A stretch of 64,000 bases of DNA from Giesbergeria sp. (GCF_028686475.1 NZ_JAQUCA010000019.1:1-64000), one strand, 5' to 3'. Counted from the stretch's first letter, positions 7,467 to 17,309 are shown. Notes: generated from the sequence alone by a model not told the origin. Program-made: numbers and translations.

Positions 7467-9005
7467 ATGAGTCTTGCATTAGTGCAAAGTCGCGCCCTGT
7501 TGGGCTTACAGGCCCCGCCGGTGACGGTTGAGGTGCATTTGGCCAATGGCCTGCCCAGTTTTACGCTGGTGGGGCTGGCCGATGTAGAGGTCAAAGAGGC
7601 GCGCGAACGGGTGCGCTCGGCGCTGCAAAACGCGGGGTTGGAGTTTCCGCACAACAAGCGCATTACCGTCAATTTGGCCCCGGCAGATTTGCCCAAGGAT
7701 TCAGGCCGCTTTGATTTGCCGATAGCGCTGGGTATTTTGGCTGCCAGTGGCCAAATTGATACTGCCCAGCTGGCGGGCTACGAGTTTGCCGGGGAGTTGT
7801 CTTTGTCCGGCCAGTTGCGCCCGGTGCGCGGTGCGCTGGCCACCAGTTTGGCACTGCACACCGGGCAGGTGCAGGCGCGGTTGGTGTTGCCGCCGGGCAG
7901 CGCCGAAGAGGCCGCCCTGGTGCCCGATGCACAGGTCTATCGGGCGCGCCATCTGTTGGATGTGGTGCGCCAGTTTTTGCCGCCGGGTGGTTTGTTGGAC
8001 GCCGAACCCGCCCCAGACGAGGATGGCTGGGCGCGCATGAGCGCCCAAGCGGCACAAACAGCCGCCATTGGCGCTGATTTGGCCGATGTCAAAGGCCAAG
8101 CTGGGGCGCGGCGCGCGCTGGAAATTGCCGCTGCTGGTGGCCATAGCCTGTTGTTGCTGGGGCCGCCGGGTTCGGGTAAATCCATGTTGGCGCAACGCTT
8201 GGCGGGTATTTTGCCTGCCATGAGTGTCGATGAAGCCCTGCAAAGCGCCGCCGTAGCCAGCTTGGCCGGGCGCTTTGATTTGGCGCGCTGGGGTCAACGC
8301 CCCACTTGCAGCCCGCACCACACCGCCAGCGCCGTGGCCTTGGTGGGGGGCGGCTCGCCGCCGAGGCCGGGAGAAATCTCTTTGGCCGACCACGGGGTTT
8401 TATTCCTTGACGAGCTGCCCGAGTTTGCGCGCCCTGCCTTAGAGGCCCTGCGCGAACCACTAGAAAGCGGCCAAATTACCATTGCCCGTGCGGCGCAGCG
8501 GGCGCAGTTTCCGGCGCGCTTTCAACTCATTGCCGCCATGAACCCCTGCCCCTGTGGCTATTTGGGGGCCAGTCAGCGTGCCTGCCGTTGTACCCCGGAC
8601 CAAATTGCCCGCTACCAAGGCAAACTCAGTGGCCCGCTGCTGGATCGCATTGATTTGCATATCGAAGTGCCCGCCCTGCCCGCCCAAGACCTACTGGGCA
8701 CGCCCGCAGGCGAAGCCAGCGCACAAGTGCGTGTGCGCGTGGTAGAAGCGCGTCAGCGGGCTTTGCTACGCCAAGGCAAACCCAACCAAGGCTTGCAAGG
8801 ACAAGCCATTGATGCCCATGTGCTGCTAGAGCCAGCAGCCGCGCAGTTTTTGCAACAAGCAGCGGCCCGATTGGGCTGGTCGGCGCGGGCGATGCACCGC
8901 GCTTTGCGCGTCGCGCGCACCATTGCCGATTTGGCTGGGGCCGAGCAAACCCAAGTGGGCCATGTGGCCGAGGCGATGCAATACCGACGCGGCTTGCACC
9001 GCTAA
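7467..9005 (+). CDS. comM: YifB/ComM family Mg-chelatase-like AAA+ ATPase
   Basis: A hexameric helicase of the ComM family, which promotes branch migration during natural transformation. The 512 residues contain a Lon-protease-like N-terminal domain (about 1-170), a Walker A GPPGSGKS near residue 232, the chelatase-type core with DHGVLFLDELPEF (Walker B), a zinc-like C-P-C...C-x-C cluster (NPCPCGY, CRC) and a helical C-terminal domain. The ATG at 7467 is preceded by GGGGAGA and gives the family N-terminus MSLALVQSRAL. It is divergent from the porin gene. Presence suggests, but does not prove, competence. Confidence 0.93.
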   Translation: MSLALVQSRALLGLQAPPVTVEVHLANGLPSFTLVGLADVEVKEARERVRSALQNAGLEFPHNKRITVNLAPADLPKDSGRFDLPIALGILAASGQIDTAQLAGYEFAGELSLSGQLRPVRGALATSLALHTGQVQARLVLPPGSAEEAALVPDAQVYRARHLLDVVRQFLPPGGLLDAEPAPDEDGWARMSAQAAQTAAIGADLADVKGQAGARRALEIAAAGGHSLLLLGPPGSGKSMLAQRLAGILPAMSVDEALQSAAVASLAGRFDLARWGQRPTCSPHHTASAVALVGGGSPPRPGEISLADHGVLFLDELPEFARPALEALREPLESGQITIARAAQRAQFPARFQLIAAMNPCPCGYLGASQRACRCTPDQIARYQGKLSGPLLDRIDLHIEVPALPAQDLLGTPAGEASAQVRVRVVEARQRALLRQGKPNQGLQGQAIDAHVLLEPAAAQFLQQAAARLGWSARAMHRALRVARTIADLAGAEQTQVGHVAEAMQYRRGLHR

Positions 9006-9097
9006 AGGCGATGGCAATTTTGCGGTAGTAGCGCCGCGCCGCCCTGTGCATACTGTGGTTTTCTGGCCCGATTATCTTCATAGGTTTTTGTCAAAAT

Positions 9098-11569
9098 ATG
9101 AATGCCGCCACCCCCTCTCCCGCTGAGCCAGTCGCTGCCGATGCAGCACCGATAGATTGGCCCTTACCCCCTGGTGGCGCTTATCTGCCCATGCCGGTCA
9201 GTCCGGAGGGCATGGATTGCCATATGCAGGCCATCAACGGACAAACACGCGCCCTGCTGTTGGTAGCGGTCAACCAAGCCGGACGGTTCTTTTTGGTGCA
9301 GCAGCCCCCCGCACGCACCACCATGACCCTGCGTTTTGCCATGATTCGCAGCCTGTGGCTGAGCCAAACCTTGCAAGCCGCGCCGGATGGTGCCGCTTCT
9401 GCACCCAAACAGCGTTTTTTGCTCACCTTGCGCCATGCTGACCCGGTGCAGGGCAGTACCGTTGGGCATATAGAAAACGGCATGGGGTTGTTTTTGTTTC
9501 AGCCCAAAGAAGGCAGCAGCGGCCTAGAGTGCATTTTTTACCCGCGCGAAGCCTACCAAAAACTAGAGTGGTTAGAAGCCCCTACGCCCACGCCAGAGGC
9601 AAAACCAGCAGCGCCAGCCGCCTCTGCGCCTACCGCCCCCGTAGCCACCGCAGAGCGCCACAGTGATGCCAACCTGAGCAATGTGTTGTCGCGCGCAGCG
9701 ATTGTCGATCCAGAGCAACTGCTCAGCGCCCTAGAGCAGCAAGCACGGATGCCCGTGGTCCGCATCGGCGAGGCTTTAACCGCTTTGGGCTTGGTCACGC
9801 GCCAGCAGTTGGCCGAGGTGCTAGAAAAGCAAAAGCTAGAACGGGGTGCCCCTTTGGGCGAAATGCTGGTGCAAAGCGGCCAAATCTCGCGCGCAGACTT
9901 GCAAACCGCCTTGGTACGCAAAATGGGCTACCCGGTGGTGGATGTGCTGCGCTTTCAGATTCAGCCCGAGGCCCTGAAAAAAGTTCCGTTTGCGATGGCG
10001 CAGCGCCTGCATGTGCTGCCGCTGTTGTTGCGTCCGGGCTTGTTGGTGGTGGCGGCAGAAGACCCGTCTTTGCGTTCTACCATTGATGCGCTGGAGTTTT
10101 TAACCCAATCGCGCGTGTTAGCGGCCTTGGCCAGTGCGGCCCAATTGGCCGATTTAATCCAGCCCAGTTATGCCCATGCAGGCTTGAGTACGGCGGCCAG
10201 CCCGGCCATTGGTGGTCGGCCGCAAGAACAAGCCGCCCCGGCTTCGGCCAGCGAGTTGCGCGCCTCTTTAGAGCAAGACAGCAGCCAAGAAGAAGCCGCA
10301 GACACTGGCCCCATCATTAGCCAAACCGATAACTCCTTGGTGCGCCTGATTAACACCATGATTATCGACGCGCAAAAACAAGGGGTCTCGGACATCCACG
10401 TCGAGACGTATCCAAGCAAGCGCAAAATCCGCATTCGCTTTCGGCGCGATGGCGTGTTGGCCCCCTATATGGAGCTGCCCCACACCTACCGTTCGGCCTT
10501 GGTGGCGCGTATCAAAATTATGTGCGAGTTGGACATCTCGGAGCGGCGCAAGCCCCAAGATGGCAAAATCAATTTCAGCAAGTTTGCCAGTGGGCACCAT
10601 TTAGAACTGCGCGTGGCCACCATCCCGACGCAAGATGGGGCCGAAGACGTGGTACTGCGCCTGTTGTCGTCGGCCAAGCCGGTCAGTTTGGCGGCACTGA
10701 ACCTCTCGCCCCACAACCAGCGCCAGCTGACCGATGCGGTAGAGCGTCCCTATGGCATGGTGTTGTGCGTCGGGCCGACGGGTTCGGGCAAAACCACCAC
10801 GCTGCACTCGGTGCTGCAGCACCTCAATACCCCCGAGCGCAAAATTTGGACCGCCGAGGACCCAGTAGAAATCACCAACCCCGATTTGCGCCAAGTGCAA
10901 GTCAACCCGAAAATAGATTGGACGTTTGCCAAAGCGCTGCGCTCGTTTTTGCGTGCCGACCCCGACATCATCATGGTGGGTGAAATCCGCGACCAAGAAA
11001 CCGCGCACATGGCGATTGAGGCTTCGCTCACGGGCCACTTGGTGCTTAGCACCCTGCACACCAACAGTGCGCCCGAAACCATTATTCGGCTGCTGGACAT
11101 GGGCATGGACCCGTTTAACTTTGCTGATTCCTTGTTGGCCGTGTTGGCGCAACGGCTGGCCCGCCAGTGGTGCAAGCACTGTAAACGCACCGAGGTGGCT
11201 GATGAAAACTACATCCAAGTGCTGTTGCATGAGTACCTGCGCCCGTTCCCCGAGGCATTGCGCCCTAGCCCGCAAGCACAGCGGGCGCAGTGGCTGCAAC
11301 AGTATGGCCAAGGCGGCCAGTTGCTACGCACCCACGCTCCCGGTTGCAGCCATTGTCACCAAAGCGGCCTGAGCGGGCGGCTGGGCTTGCATGAGTTGCT
11401 GCGCGTAGTGCCCCCAGTGCGCTTGTGCATCCAACAGCGCGCACGTCCCGAGGAAATCCAGCAAGCAGCGATGCAGCACAGCCATTTTCGTACCCTGCGC
11501 CAAGATGGCATCGACAAGGTACTGGTTGGCCTGACCAGCTTAGAAGAGGTGCGCGCACAGTGCAACTAA
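9098..11569 (+). CDS. GspE/PilB-type secretion ATPase, orphan
   Basis: An 823-residue type II secretion/type IV pilus assembly ATPase. A poorly recognisable N-terminal domain (about 1-170) and an Ala/Pro linker precede an MshEN-like domain (about 200-330). The ATPase core follows, with Walker A GPTGSGKTTT near residue 560, an Asp box, Walker B DIIMVGEIRD and the His box TLHTN. CKHC and CSHC pairs give the usual zinc-binding tetracysteine. Typical GspE/PilB are about 500-570 residues; the excess is N-terminal. No pilin, secretin or platform gene is adjacent, so its partner machine is unknown. Confidence 0.82.
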   Translation: MNAATPSPAEPVAADAAPIDWPLPPGGAYLPMPVSPEGMDCHMQAINGQTRALLLVAVNQAGRFFLVQQPPARTTMTLRFAMIRSLWLSQTLQAAPDGAASAPKQRFLLTLRHADPVQGSTVGHIENGMGLFLFQPKEGSSGLECIFYPREAYQKLEWLEAPTPTPEAKPAAPAASAPTAPVATAERHSDANLSNVLSRAAIVDPEQLLSALEQQARMPVVRIGEALTALGLVTRQQLAEVLEKQKLERGAPLGEMLVQSGQISRADLQTALVRKMGYPVVDVLRFQIQPEALKKVPFAMAQRLHVLPLLLRPGLLVVAAEDPSLRSTIDALEFLTQSRVLAALASAAQLADLIQPSYAHAGLSTAASPAIGGRPQEQAAPASASELRASLEQDSSQEEAADTGPIISQTDNSLVRLINTMIIDAQKQGVSDIHVETYPSKRKIRIRFRRDGVLAPYMELPHTYRSALVARIKIMCELDISERRKPQDGKINFSKFASGHHLELRVATIPTQDGAEDVVLRLLSSAKPVSLAALNLSPHNQRQLTDAVERPYGMVLCVGPTGSGKTTTLHSVLQHLNTPERKIWTAEDPVEITNPDLRQVQVNPKIDWTFAKALRSFLRADPDIIMVGEIRDQETAHMAIEASLTGHLVLSTLHTNSAPETIIRLLDMGMDPFNFADSLLAVLAQRLARQWCKHCKRTEVADENYIQVLLHEYLRPFPEALRPSPQAQRAQWLQQYGQGGQLLRTHAPGCSHCHQSGLSGRLGLHELLRVVPPVRLCIQQRARPEEIQQAAMQHSHFRTLRQDGIDKVLVGLTSLEEVRAQCN

Positions 11570-11628
11570 GTCGGCCACACGGGCTGCCAGAGGCTGCCAG
11601 AGGTGCCAGCTTGGTACACAATGTCCCG

Positions 11629-12270
11629 ATGATGTACAAAAATCTTGCTGTAATGGGCAGCTTGCTCCTGCTGGTGGGCTGTGCAGCGGTGCCGCAAGCG
11701 CCTGCCCGGCCGGTGCTTTACGATTTTGGCCCCGGCTGGATGGACACCTTGCCCGCCAGTACGCTGGCCCCCTTGTCACCAGTGGTGTTGGCCGATGTGC
11801 AGGGCGCAGGTCAGGCCGATGCCAGCACCGCTGTGCAGTACCGTTTGGCCTACGACAATGCCCGCCAACTGCGCGCTTACCAGCTGGCGCGTTGGAACCA
11901 GCCCCCGGCGCAGTTGCTAGAGCAAGCGTTGCGTAGCACTTTGGGCCAGCGTCGGGCGGTATTGCGCGGCACCGATGCCAGAGCCGCCGCCCCCGGTGCC
12001 ACCGGCGTGCGTCCGGCGGTGTTGCGTGTGCAGCTAGAAGAGTTTAGCCAGGTGTTCACCAGCACCACCGACAGCGTGGGATTGGTGCGTGTGCGCGCTA
12101 CGGTGGTGGTGCCCAGCACCAGCGGAGAGCAGCTGTTGGGCCAGCGGGTTTTTACCACGCAGCAGCCCGCAGCCAGCGCCGATGCCGCCGGTGGCACGCA
12201 CGCTTTGGCAGAAGCGGCCAGTGTGGTGGTGCAAGACGTGGCCCAATGGCTGCAAGAGGTGCAGCGCTAA
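11629..12270 (+). CDS. ABC-type transport auxiliary lipoprotein (PF03886-like)
   Basis: A 213-residue lipoprotein: hydrophobic signal followed by lipobox LVGC at about residues 15-18. The mature part has the family pattern VQYRLAYDN...LRAYQLARWNQPPAQLLEQAL and an alternating-strand C-terminal half. Such proteins usually accompany Mce/MlaFED-type lipid transporters, but no such genes are nearby, so its partner is not known. Tandem ATGs at 11629 and 11632 are both possible starts. It converges with pepP. Confidence 0.65.
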   Translation: MMYKNLAVMGSLLLLVGCAAVPQAPARPVLYDFGPGWMDTLPASTLAPLSPVVLADVQGAGQADASTAVQYRLAYDNARQLRAYQLARWNQPPAQLLEQALRSTLGQRRAVLRGTDARAAAPGATGVRPAVLRVQLEEFSQVFTSTTDSVGLVRVRATVVVPSTSGEQLLGQRVFTTQQPAASADAAGGTHALAEAASVVVQDVAQWLQEVQR

Positions 12271-12279
12271 GGCTTGGCT

Positions 12280-13686
12280 TTAGTCGCGCATCAGGGCTTC
12301 AATCTCATCGGCCTTGACTGGCACGCCCCGGGTGATGAGTTCGCAGCCTGTTTCCGTCACGATGGCATCGTCTTCGATGCGGATGCCGATGTGGTGGAAC
12401 TGCTCGGGCACGCCGGGCGCGGGGCGCACATACAAGCCCGGTTCAATCGTCAGTACCATGCCGGGGCGCAGAATGCGGCTGGGGCGCTCTTGCACCGTTT
12501 GGCCGCTGAGGGGGTCTAGGCGCTCGGTGGTATGTTGGCTTTCGGACGGTTCTACATAGCTGCCGCAATCATGGACATCCATCCCTAACCAATGGCTGGT
12601 GCGGTGCATGTAGAACGGGAAGTAGGCGCGCTGCTCCATCACATCTTGCACGTTGCCGACTTGCTTGGCATCGAGCAGGCCCAAATCTAACAAGCCTTGC
12701 GACAGTACCGCCACCGTGGCTTGGTGTGGGTCATTGAAGCGTGCTCCGGCGCGCGTGGCATCAATCGCCGCTTGTTGGCTTGCCAGTACCAGGTCGTACA
12801 GCGCCCGTTGTGGCCCGCTAAAGCGCCCATTGGCTGGAAAGGTGCGCGTGATGTCGCTGGCGTAGCCGTCAAGCTCACAGCCCGCATCAATCAGCACCAA
12901 ATCGCCAGCGTGGATGCGTGCGGTATCGGCGCGGTAGTGCAAGACGCAGGCATTGGCCCCCCCAGCGACGATGGAGCTGTAAGCTGGGTATTGCGAGCCA
13001 TGTTGGCGGAATTCGTGCAGCAGTTCGGCATCCAGATGGTATTCGCGCAGTTCTTGCCCGGCACGCAGGGTGGTTGCACTGCGGCGCATGGCGCGGATAT
13101 GCGCTTGGGCGCTGATGCGCCCGGCGCGGCGCATCACGGCCAACTCGTAGTCGTCTTTGAGCAGGCGCATTTCGTCCAGCAGGGCGCACAGGTCGCGTTG
13201 CCCGTCTGGGCACAAAGCCCCTTGGCGCGCCCTGCCACGCACGCTGCCCAACCAAGCCGCTACCCGGCTTTCTAGCCCGGTATGGGTGGCAAACGGATAC
13301 CAAACGGTGCTACGGTTTTCAAGCAGGCGCGGCAGGCGCTGGTCTAACTCGGCCACAGAAAACGCCGCGTCCACGCCCAAAGCTGCCGGTGCAGCCTCGG
13401 GGCCGAGGCGGTAGCCATCCCAGATTTCACGCTCTAGGTCTTTGGGTTGGCAAAACAGCGTGCTGTGGCCGTTGGCATCAATGAGCAGCCAGGCCTGGGG
13501 TTCGGTAAAGCCGCACAGGTAATGGAAGTAGCTGTCAAAGCGGAACAGAAATTCGCTATCGCGGTTGCGTGCGTATTCTGGTGCCGTGGGGATAATGGCA
13601 ATGCCATCGGGGCCGAGTTGGGCCGCCAAGCGTGCGCGACGCTGGGCATACAAAGCAGAAGGGGCGGGGCTGAGAGGTGCATCCAT
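12280..13686 (-). CDS. pepP: Xaa-Pro aminopeptidase P
   Basis: A cytoplasmic metallopeptidase releasing N-terminal residues before proline. The 468 residues have a creatinase-like N-terminal domain and a pita-bread catalytic domain. Metal ligands are recognisable in DAGCELDGYASDITRT (two Asp), HRTSHWLGMDVHD (His), TIEPGLY (Glu) and GIRIEDD (Glu). The ATG at 13686 encodes MDAPLSPAP and starts 54 codons before the first family-conserved block (FRFDSYFHYLCG), the usual position; the open frame continues upstream but is unrelated. Confidence 0.92.
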   Translation of the reverse strand: MDAPLSPAPSALYAQRRARLAAQLGPDGIAIIPTAPEYARNRDSEFLFRFDSYFHYLCGFTEPQAWLLIDANGHSTLFCQPKDLEREIWDGYRLGPEAAPAALGVDAAFSVAELDQRLPRLLENRSTVWYPFATHTGLESRVAAWLGSVRGRARQGALCPDGQRDLCALLDEMRLLKDDYELAVMRRAGRISAQAHIRAMRRSATTLRAGQELREYHLDAELLHEFRQHGSQYPAYSSIVAGGANACVLHYRADTARIHAGDLVLIDAGCELDGYASDITRTFPANGRFSGPQRALYDLVLASQQAAIDATRAGARFNDPHQATVAVLSQGLLDLGLLDAKQVGNVQDVMEQRAYFPFYMHRTSHWLGMDVHDCGSYVEPSESQHTTERLDPLSGQTVQERPSRILRPGMVLTIEPGLYVRPAPGVPEQFHHIGIRIEDDAIVTETGCELITRGVPVKADEIEALMRD

Positions 13687-13733
13687 AGCTGGATTTTCAC
13701 CTAGCCGGGGTTTTTTTGCCGATGTGGGGTGGC

Positions 13734-14972
13734 TCAAGGCGCTGGCTTGGCGTTCAACTGTGCCAGCCGTTCGGGCGTGCCCACATCGGTCCACGCTCCG
13801 TGGTAGAGCGAGGCCCCCACGCGCCCAGCATCCATCGCCCGGCGTAGCACCGGGGCCAGTGGTGCCGCGATGCCCTGCGGGTTGCTTGCTGGAATATCGC
13901 ACCACGGCGGTGCAAACAGCTCCGCACGCAATAGGGCAATGGTGCTGTAGGTGTAGCGTGGTGCAGGGTCGGCCTCGGGCAGGTTCAGGGCGCGGCCCTC
14001 GGGCGATAAACCAAAATCCCCTTGGGGGTTGTGTGCCGGATTGGGCACCAGCCACAGGTGCGCCAAATCATCGCTGGCAGTAAAGGCTTGCACCGCCTCG
14101 GGTGCAAAACCAAAGCCGGGCACAAACACATCGCCCGCCACCAGCCAAAAAATGTCGCCCAGTTGCGGCAGGGCACGGGCAATGCCGCCAGCGGTTTCTA
14201 GCGCTCGGCCAAAATCTTGTTGTTCGCGCGAGTAGCTCAGTGCCAGCGGGTGCCCGGTGTTGCAACACTCGAACACATCGCCAAAGTAGTGGTGGATTTG
14301 TTCGCCCAGCCAAGCGGTGTTGATGGTGGCTCGTGTTACGCCTGCCTGTGCCAGTGCTTGTAAATGCCATTGCAACAGGGGTTGGCCTTGCACGGCCAGC
14401 AAAGGCTTGGGGGTGTGGTCGGTCAGGGGGCGCATACGCTCGCCCCGGCCTGCAGCCAGTATCAGGGCAGGAACGGTTAGTGTCGCTAGCAACACCAGCA
14501 AATGCTCCACAGCATAGGCCACGGTGGCGGCGCGTACCTGTTGCCGGTCGCCCGCAAAGTGTTGGCATTGGCTGTAGGTGCGCCCGCCTACGCACCAAGC
14601 CAACCAAACCGTGCCTACAGGTTTGTCGGCACTGCCCCCACTGGGGCCAGCCACCCCCGTGACAGCAATGCTTACTTGGGCCGCAGAATGTGCCAAGGCG
14701 CCTTCGGCCATCGCACGGGCTACGGCTTCGCTTACGGCCCCATGTTGCGCTATCAGTGCTGCGGGTACGCCCAGCAATTCGGTTTTGGCGGCGTTGGAGT
14801 AACTGACAAAGCCGCGTTCAAACCACAGGCTAGAGCCTGCCTGCTCGGTGCAAGCAGCGGCTATCAGGCCGCCAGTGCAGCTTTCTGCGGTGGCCAGCAT
14901 CCAGCCACGGGTTTGTAATGTGCTTGCCAGCGTTGTCAGCAGAGTTGGGAGGTCTTGTGAGGTGTGCGTCAT
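13734..14972 (-). CDS. PncC (CinA-C) - MurU fusion: NMN amidohydrolase plus nucleotidyltransferase
   Basis: One 412-residue frame joins two normally separate enzymes. Residues about 1-162 are a CinA C-terminal domain (AESCTGG, TGVAGPSGG, KPVGTVWLA), the nicotinamide-nucleotide amidohydrolase of NAD salvage. Residues about 168-412 are an RmlA-like nucleotidyltransferase (LILAAGRGERMRPLT...PKPLL) most like MurU, which makes UDP-MurNAc in peptidoglycan recycling. The linker is only about three residues (TLT), with no ATG at the join, although TTG/GTG codons just upstream could allow internal initiation. The start overlaps the pgpA stop as ATGA. A sequencing error removing a stop cannot be excluded. 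Confidence 0.85.
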   Translation of the reverse strand: MTHTSQDLPTLLTTLASTLQTRGWMLATAESCTGGLIAAACTEQAGSSLWFERGFVSYSNAAKTELLGVPAALIAQHGAVSEAVARAMAEGALAHSAAQVSIAVTGVAGPSGGSADKPVGTVWLAWCVGGRTYSQCQHFAGDRQQVRAATVAYAVEHLLVLLATLTVPALILAAGRGERMRPLTDHTPKPLLAVQGQPLLQWHLQALAQAGVTRATINTAWLGEQIHHYFGDVFECCNTGHPLALSYSREQQDFGRALETAGGIARALPQLGDIFWLVAGDVFVPGFGFAPEAVQAFTASDDLAHLWLVPNPAHNPQGDFGLSPEGRALNLPEADPAPRYTYSTIALLRAELFAPPWCDIPASNPQGIAAPLAPVLRRAMDAGRVGASLYHGAWTDVGTPERLAQLNAKPAP

Positions 14973-15490
14973 GAGAAAAAGCGCCACAGGGCAATCACCA
15001 GCAGCGTGCAAAACGCCGCCACCAAATCATCGAACAAAATACCCCAGCCGCCGCGCCAACCAAACCCTTTGAACAAGCTATCGGCCCAAGCCACCGGGCC
15101 GGGTTTGACGGCATCAAAAAAGCGAAATAGCACAAAGGCGCTGAACTGGCCCCAGAAACCCATTGGCATGGCCAGCCAGAGGATGAGCCAAAAGGCGACA
15201 ACCTCGTCCCAAACAATAGCCCCCGGATCGGCCACGCGCAAAGCACGCGCCGTGACGGTGCAAGCCCACCAGCCGCCCAGAAGAGAAAAGCCTATCAGCA
15301 GCCCCATGCGCCAAGGGTCTAGCCAGTGCTGCAACAGCAAAAAGGCCAGCCAAGCCCACGCCGTGCCCACCGTGCCGGGGGCTGTACGTGCCAGCCCGGC
15401 CCCACAACCCAACGCGATGAAGTGGGCTGGATGCACCAGCAAAAAGCGCAGAGTTAGGGGGACGGGTGGGGCATCGTAGTGGACAGGCAT
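14969..15490 (-). CDS. pgpA: phosphatidylglycerophosphatase A
   Basis: An inner-membrane lipid phosphatase making phosphatidylglycerol. Length 173 residues, usual for PgpA. The family motifs GLARTAPGTVGT near residue 32, DPGAIVWDEVV near 88 and FRFFDAVKPGPVAWAD near 122 are all present, with several hydrophobic helices between them. Its stop overlaps the start of the PncC-MurU fusion gene, so the two are translationally coupled. Confidence 0.93.
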   Translation of the reverse strand: MPVHYDAPPVPLTLRFLLVHPAHFIALGCGAGLARTAPGTVGTAWAWLAFLLLQHWLDPWRMGLLIGFSLLGGWWACTVTARALRVADPGAIVWDEVVAFWLILWLAMPMGFWGQFSAFVLFRFFDAVKPGPVAWADSLFKGFGWRGGWGILFDDLVAAFCTLLVIALWRFFS

Positions 15491-15517
15491 GGGCGTAGCG
15501 ATGGGGCGGGCTGGGTG

Positions 15518-17212
15518 TTAATGGCGTTCTAGCAGCTCTAGCTCTTGGTGGTGGCGGATGGTGTGTTCGGCACTGAAGCTGGCGCTGGCCCCAGCGGCCA
15601 GGGGTTGTTGCCAAACGATGGTGCCCGGCTGACCGTTCCAAGCTGTGCTGTGCGGTGCGGGCTGGTAGTGGGATTCGACCTCGATTTTCTCATGCCGCGA
15701 TACCGGGGCGGCGTGCAGCACTTGCAAGGTGATGGGACTGCTGTGGCGGTTGTCGATGTGGTAGCTGCGCCGGGTGCGGCGCTCGGTGCGGCTGCCGGTC
15801 AGGCCGGTGCTGCTGGTCATTTGCTCCGGGGCGCTGGCGCGTACTTGCACCAGTTCATCACGACCAAACCACAGGCTGCTGCCTTGGGCGTTGCTGTCGG
15901 TGTTGGCGGCAAAGTCTAGGCGTCCATTGCCAACAAAAGCACCATCGCGGTACAAGCCGACCGGGCCAGCAGGCCAAACACCGGGCGGCGTTTGTAACTG
16001 GGCGACCAAATAAGCGGCTTCTTCTTCTGCAGGCGCGATGCGGGTGAACAATTGTGCGTTGGTCTGTTGGCTGCCCAACGCCAGCGTGACGCGCTGGCCG
16101 CTAGAGGGCACACTGATGCGCTGGGGCACGGCAAACTCGGTGGCAAAGCCTTTGTTCAATACGCTCACGTCAAACGATGGCATTTCTTCTTCCAACACCA
16201 AGGCGCGGGTTTTGGCGGCCATGTTCTCGCGCATGGCTGGAGCCGGTGCTGGGGCCATCATCATGGCGGCGGCAGGGGCGGCTGGTCTGGGGGGTGGGGC
16301 CACATCCAGCGTCCACGGGCGGGGCAAGCGCCCTTGGGTGGCACGCCCCGGTTGGCCGGTGGATAACGTCAGTTGCACGTTGTTCCAATCTTCGCCGCTG
16401 GATTGGGCCACCAAGGCCAAGCGCTCTAGTTGCACGCTGGCCTTATCGGCTTGCAGCGTAGCGCGGTAGCTGGGCTGCCAACTGGGGCCACGCACTTGGT
16501 AAGACAAGCGCAGTGCTGCCTCTTGCGCGGTGGCTAAATTGACCGTCACCGATACCACCTGCGCCTGCTGGCTGGCGACGCGGCTTTGCTCGGTTTGCAG
16601 GGGTTTCAGGGCCAACTCCAGCGCCTGCTGGCGGCGCTCCAATTGGTGCTGGCGCTGCTGCGCGTTTTGTGAGGATTGGCGCAGTGCCTCGGCGGTGGCG
16701 GTAATTTGCGCCGCACTGGCCGGGGCTAGGCGCGCCTCGGCCTTGCTTGGCTCTGGGGTGCCGGGGGCAGCCCCAGCGACGTTGCCTAAATAGCGTTGTG
16801 CCAGTTGCAGCGCCTCTTGCTCGGCCTTTACTTGGGCGATTTGGTCTTCTAAGCTGCGAATTTGGCCCTCTAGGGGGCTGGCGCATTCTGGCGTGACATC
16901 GCGGTCTTTGGTCTCGATGTGGAACTCGCCCACGCGCACCGCCGCATCGGCTTGCACTTGCAAACTGGCGCTATCGAGCGATGCTGGCAGGCAGCCAAAG
17001 GTAAAACTGCGCGCTCCAGCGGCCACGCGCGCTACCCGTTCTACCGTGGCACTGCCCGGATAGACTGTCACTTGGGCAATGCGCGAGCTGGTACCAGCGC
17101 TGTCTGTGGTGGCCGCTGGCGTGGTGGCTGCATAGCCCGCGTGGCAGGCCGTGGCGGCCAGCAATGCCGCCGCAAAGGGACGAGGCCCAAAAAAAGCCAA
17201 TGGTGGGTTCAA
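15518..17212 (-). CDS. DUF4139 / mucoidy inhibitor MuiA-like exported protein
   Basis: A 564-residue exported protein: N-terminal signal peptide ending near ACHAGYA, a DUF4140-type N-terminal domain (VTVYPGSATVERVARV), a coiled-coil of about 130 residues rich in Gln/Glu (residues about 125-215), then the DUF4139 beta domain (LRLSYQVRGPSWQPSYRATL). The function of the family is not established. The TTG at 17212 is chosen because a perfect AGGAGG lies seven bases upstream on the minus strand and the signal peptide follows; an in-frame TTG 13 codons earlier lacks both. Confidence 0.75.
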   Translation of the reverse strand: MNPPLAFFGPRPFAAALLAATACHAGYAATTPAATTDSAGTSSRIAQVTVYPGSATVERVARVAAGARSFTFGCLPASLDSASLQVQADAAVRVGEFHIETKDRDVTPECASPLEGQIRSLEDQIAQVKAEQEALQLAQRYLGNVAGAAPGTPEPSKAEARLAPASAAQITATAEALRQSSQNAQQRQHQLERRQQALELALKPLQTEQSRVASQQAQVVSVTVNLATAQEAALRLSYQVRGPSWQPSYRATLQADKASVQLERLALVAQSSGEDWNNVQLTLSTGQPGRATQGRLPRPWTLDVAPPPRPAAPAAAMMMAPAPAPAMRENMAAKTRALVLEEEMPSFDVSVLNKGFATEFAVPQRISVPSSGQRVTLALGSQQTNAQLFTRIAPAEEEAAYLVAQLQTPPGVWPAGPVGLYRDGAFVGNGRLDFAANTDSNAQGSSLWFGRDELVQVRASAPEQMTSSTGLTGSRTERRTRRSYHIDNRHSSPITLQVLHAAPVSRHEKIEVESHYQPAPHSTAWNGQPGTIVWQQPLAAGASASFSAEHTIRHHQELELLERH

Positions 17213-17309
17213 GGAAGCCTCCTGAAAGTTTGCGCTTAGTTTGCGCTTCAACAGGTGTATATCATTTTTTCATCGGCAAATATCCGCCGCTGCCCAGAAA
17301 GTACACACC

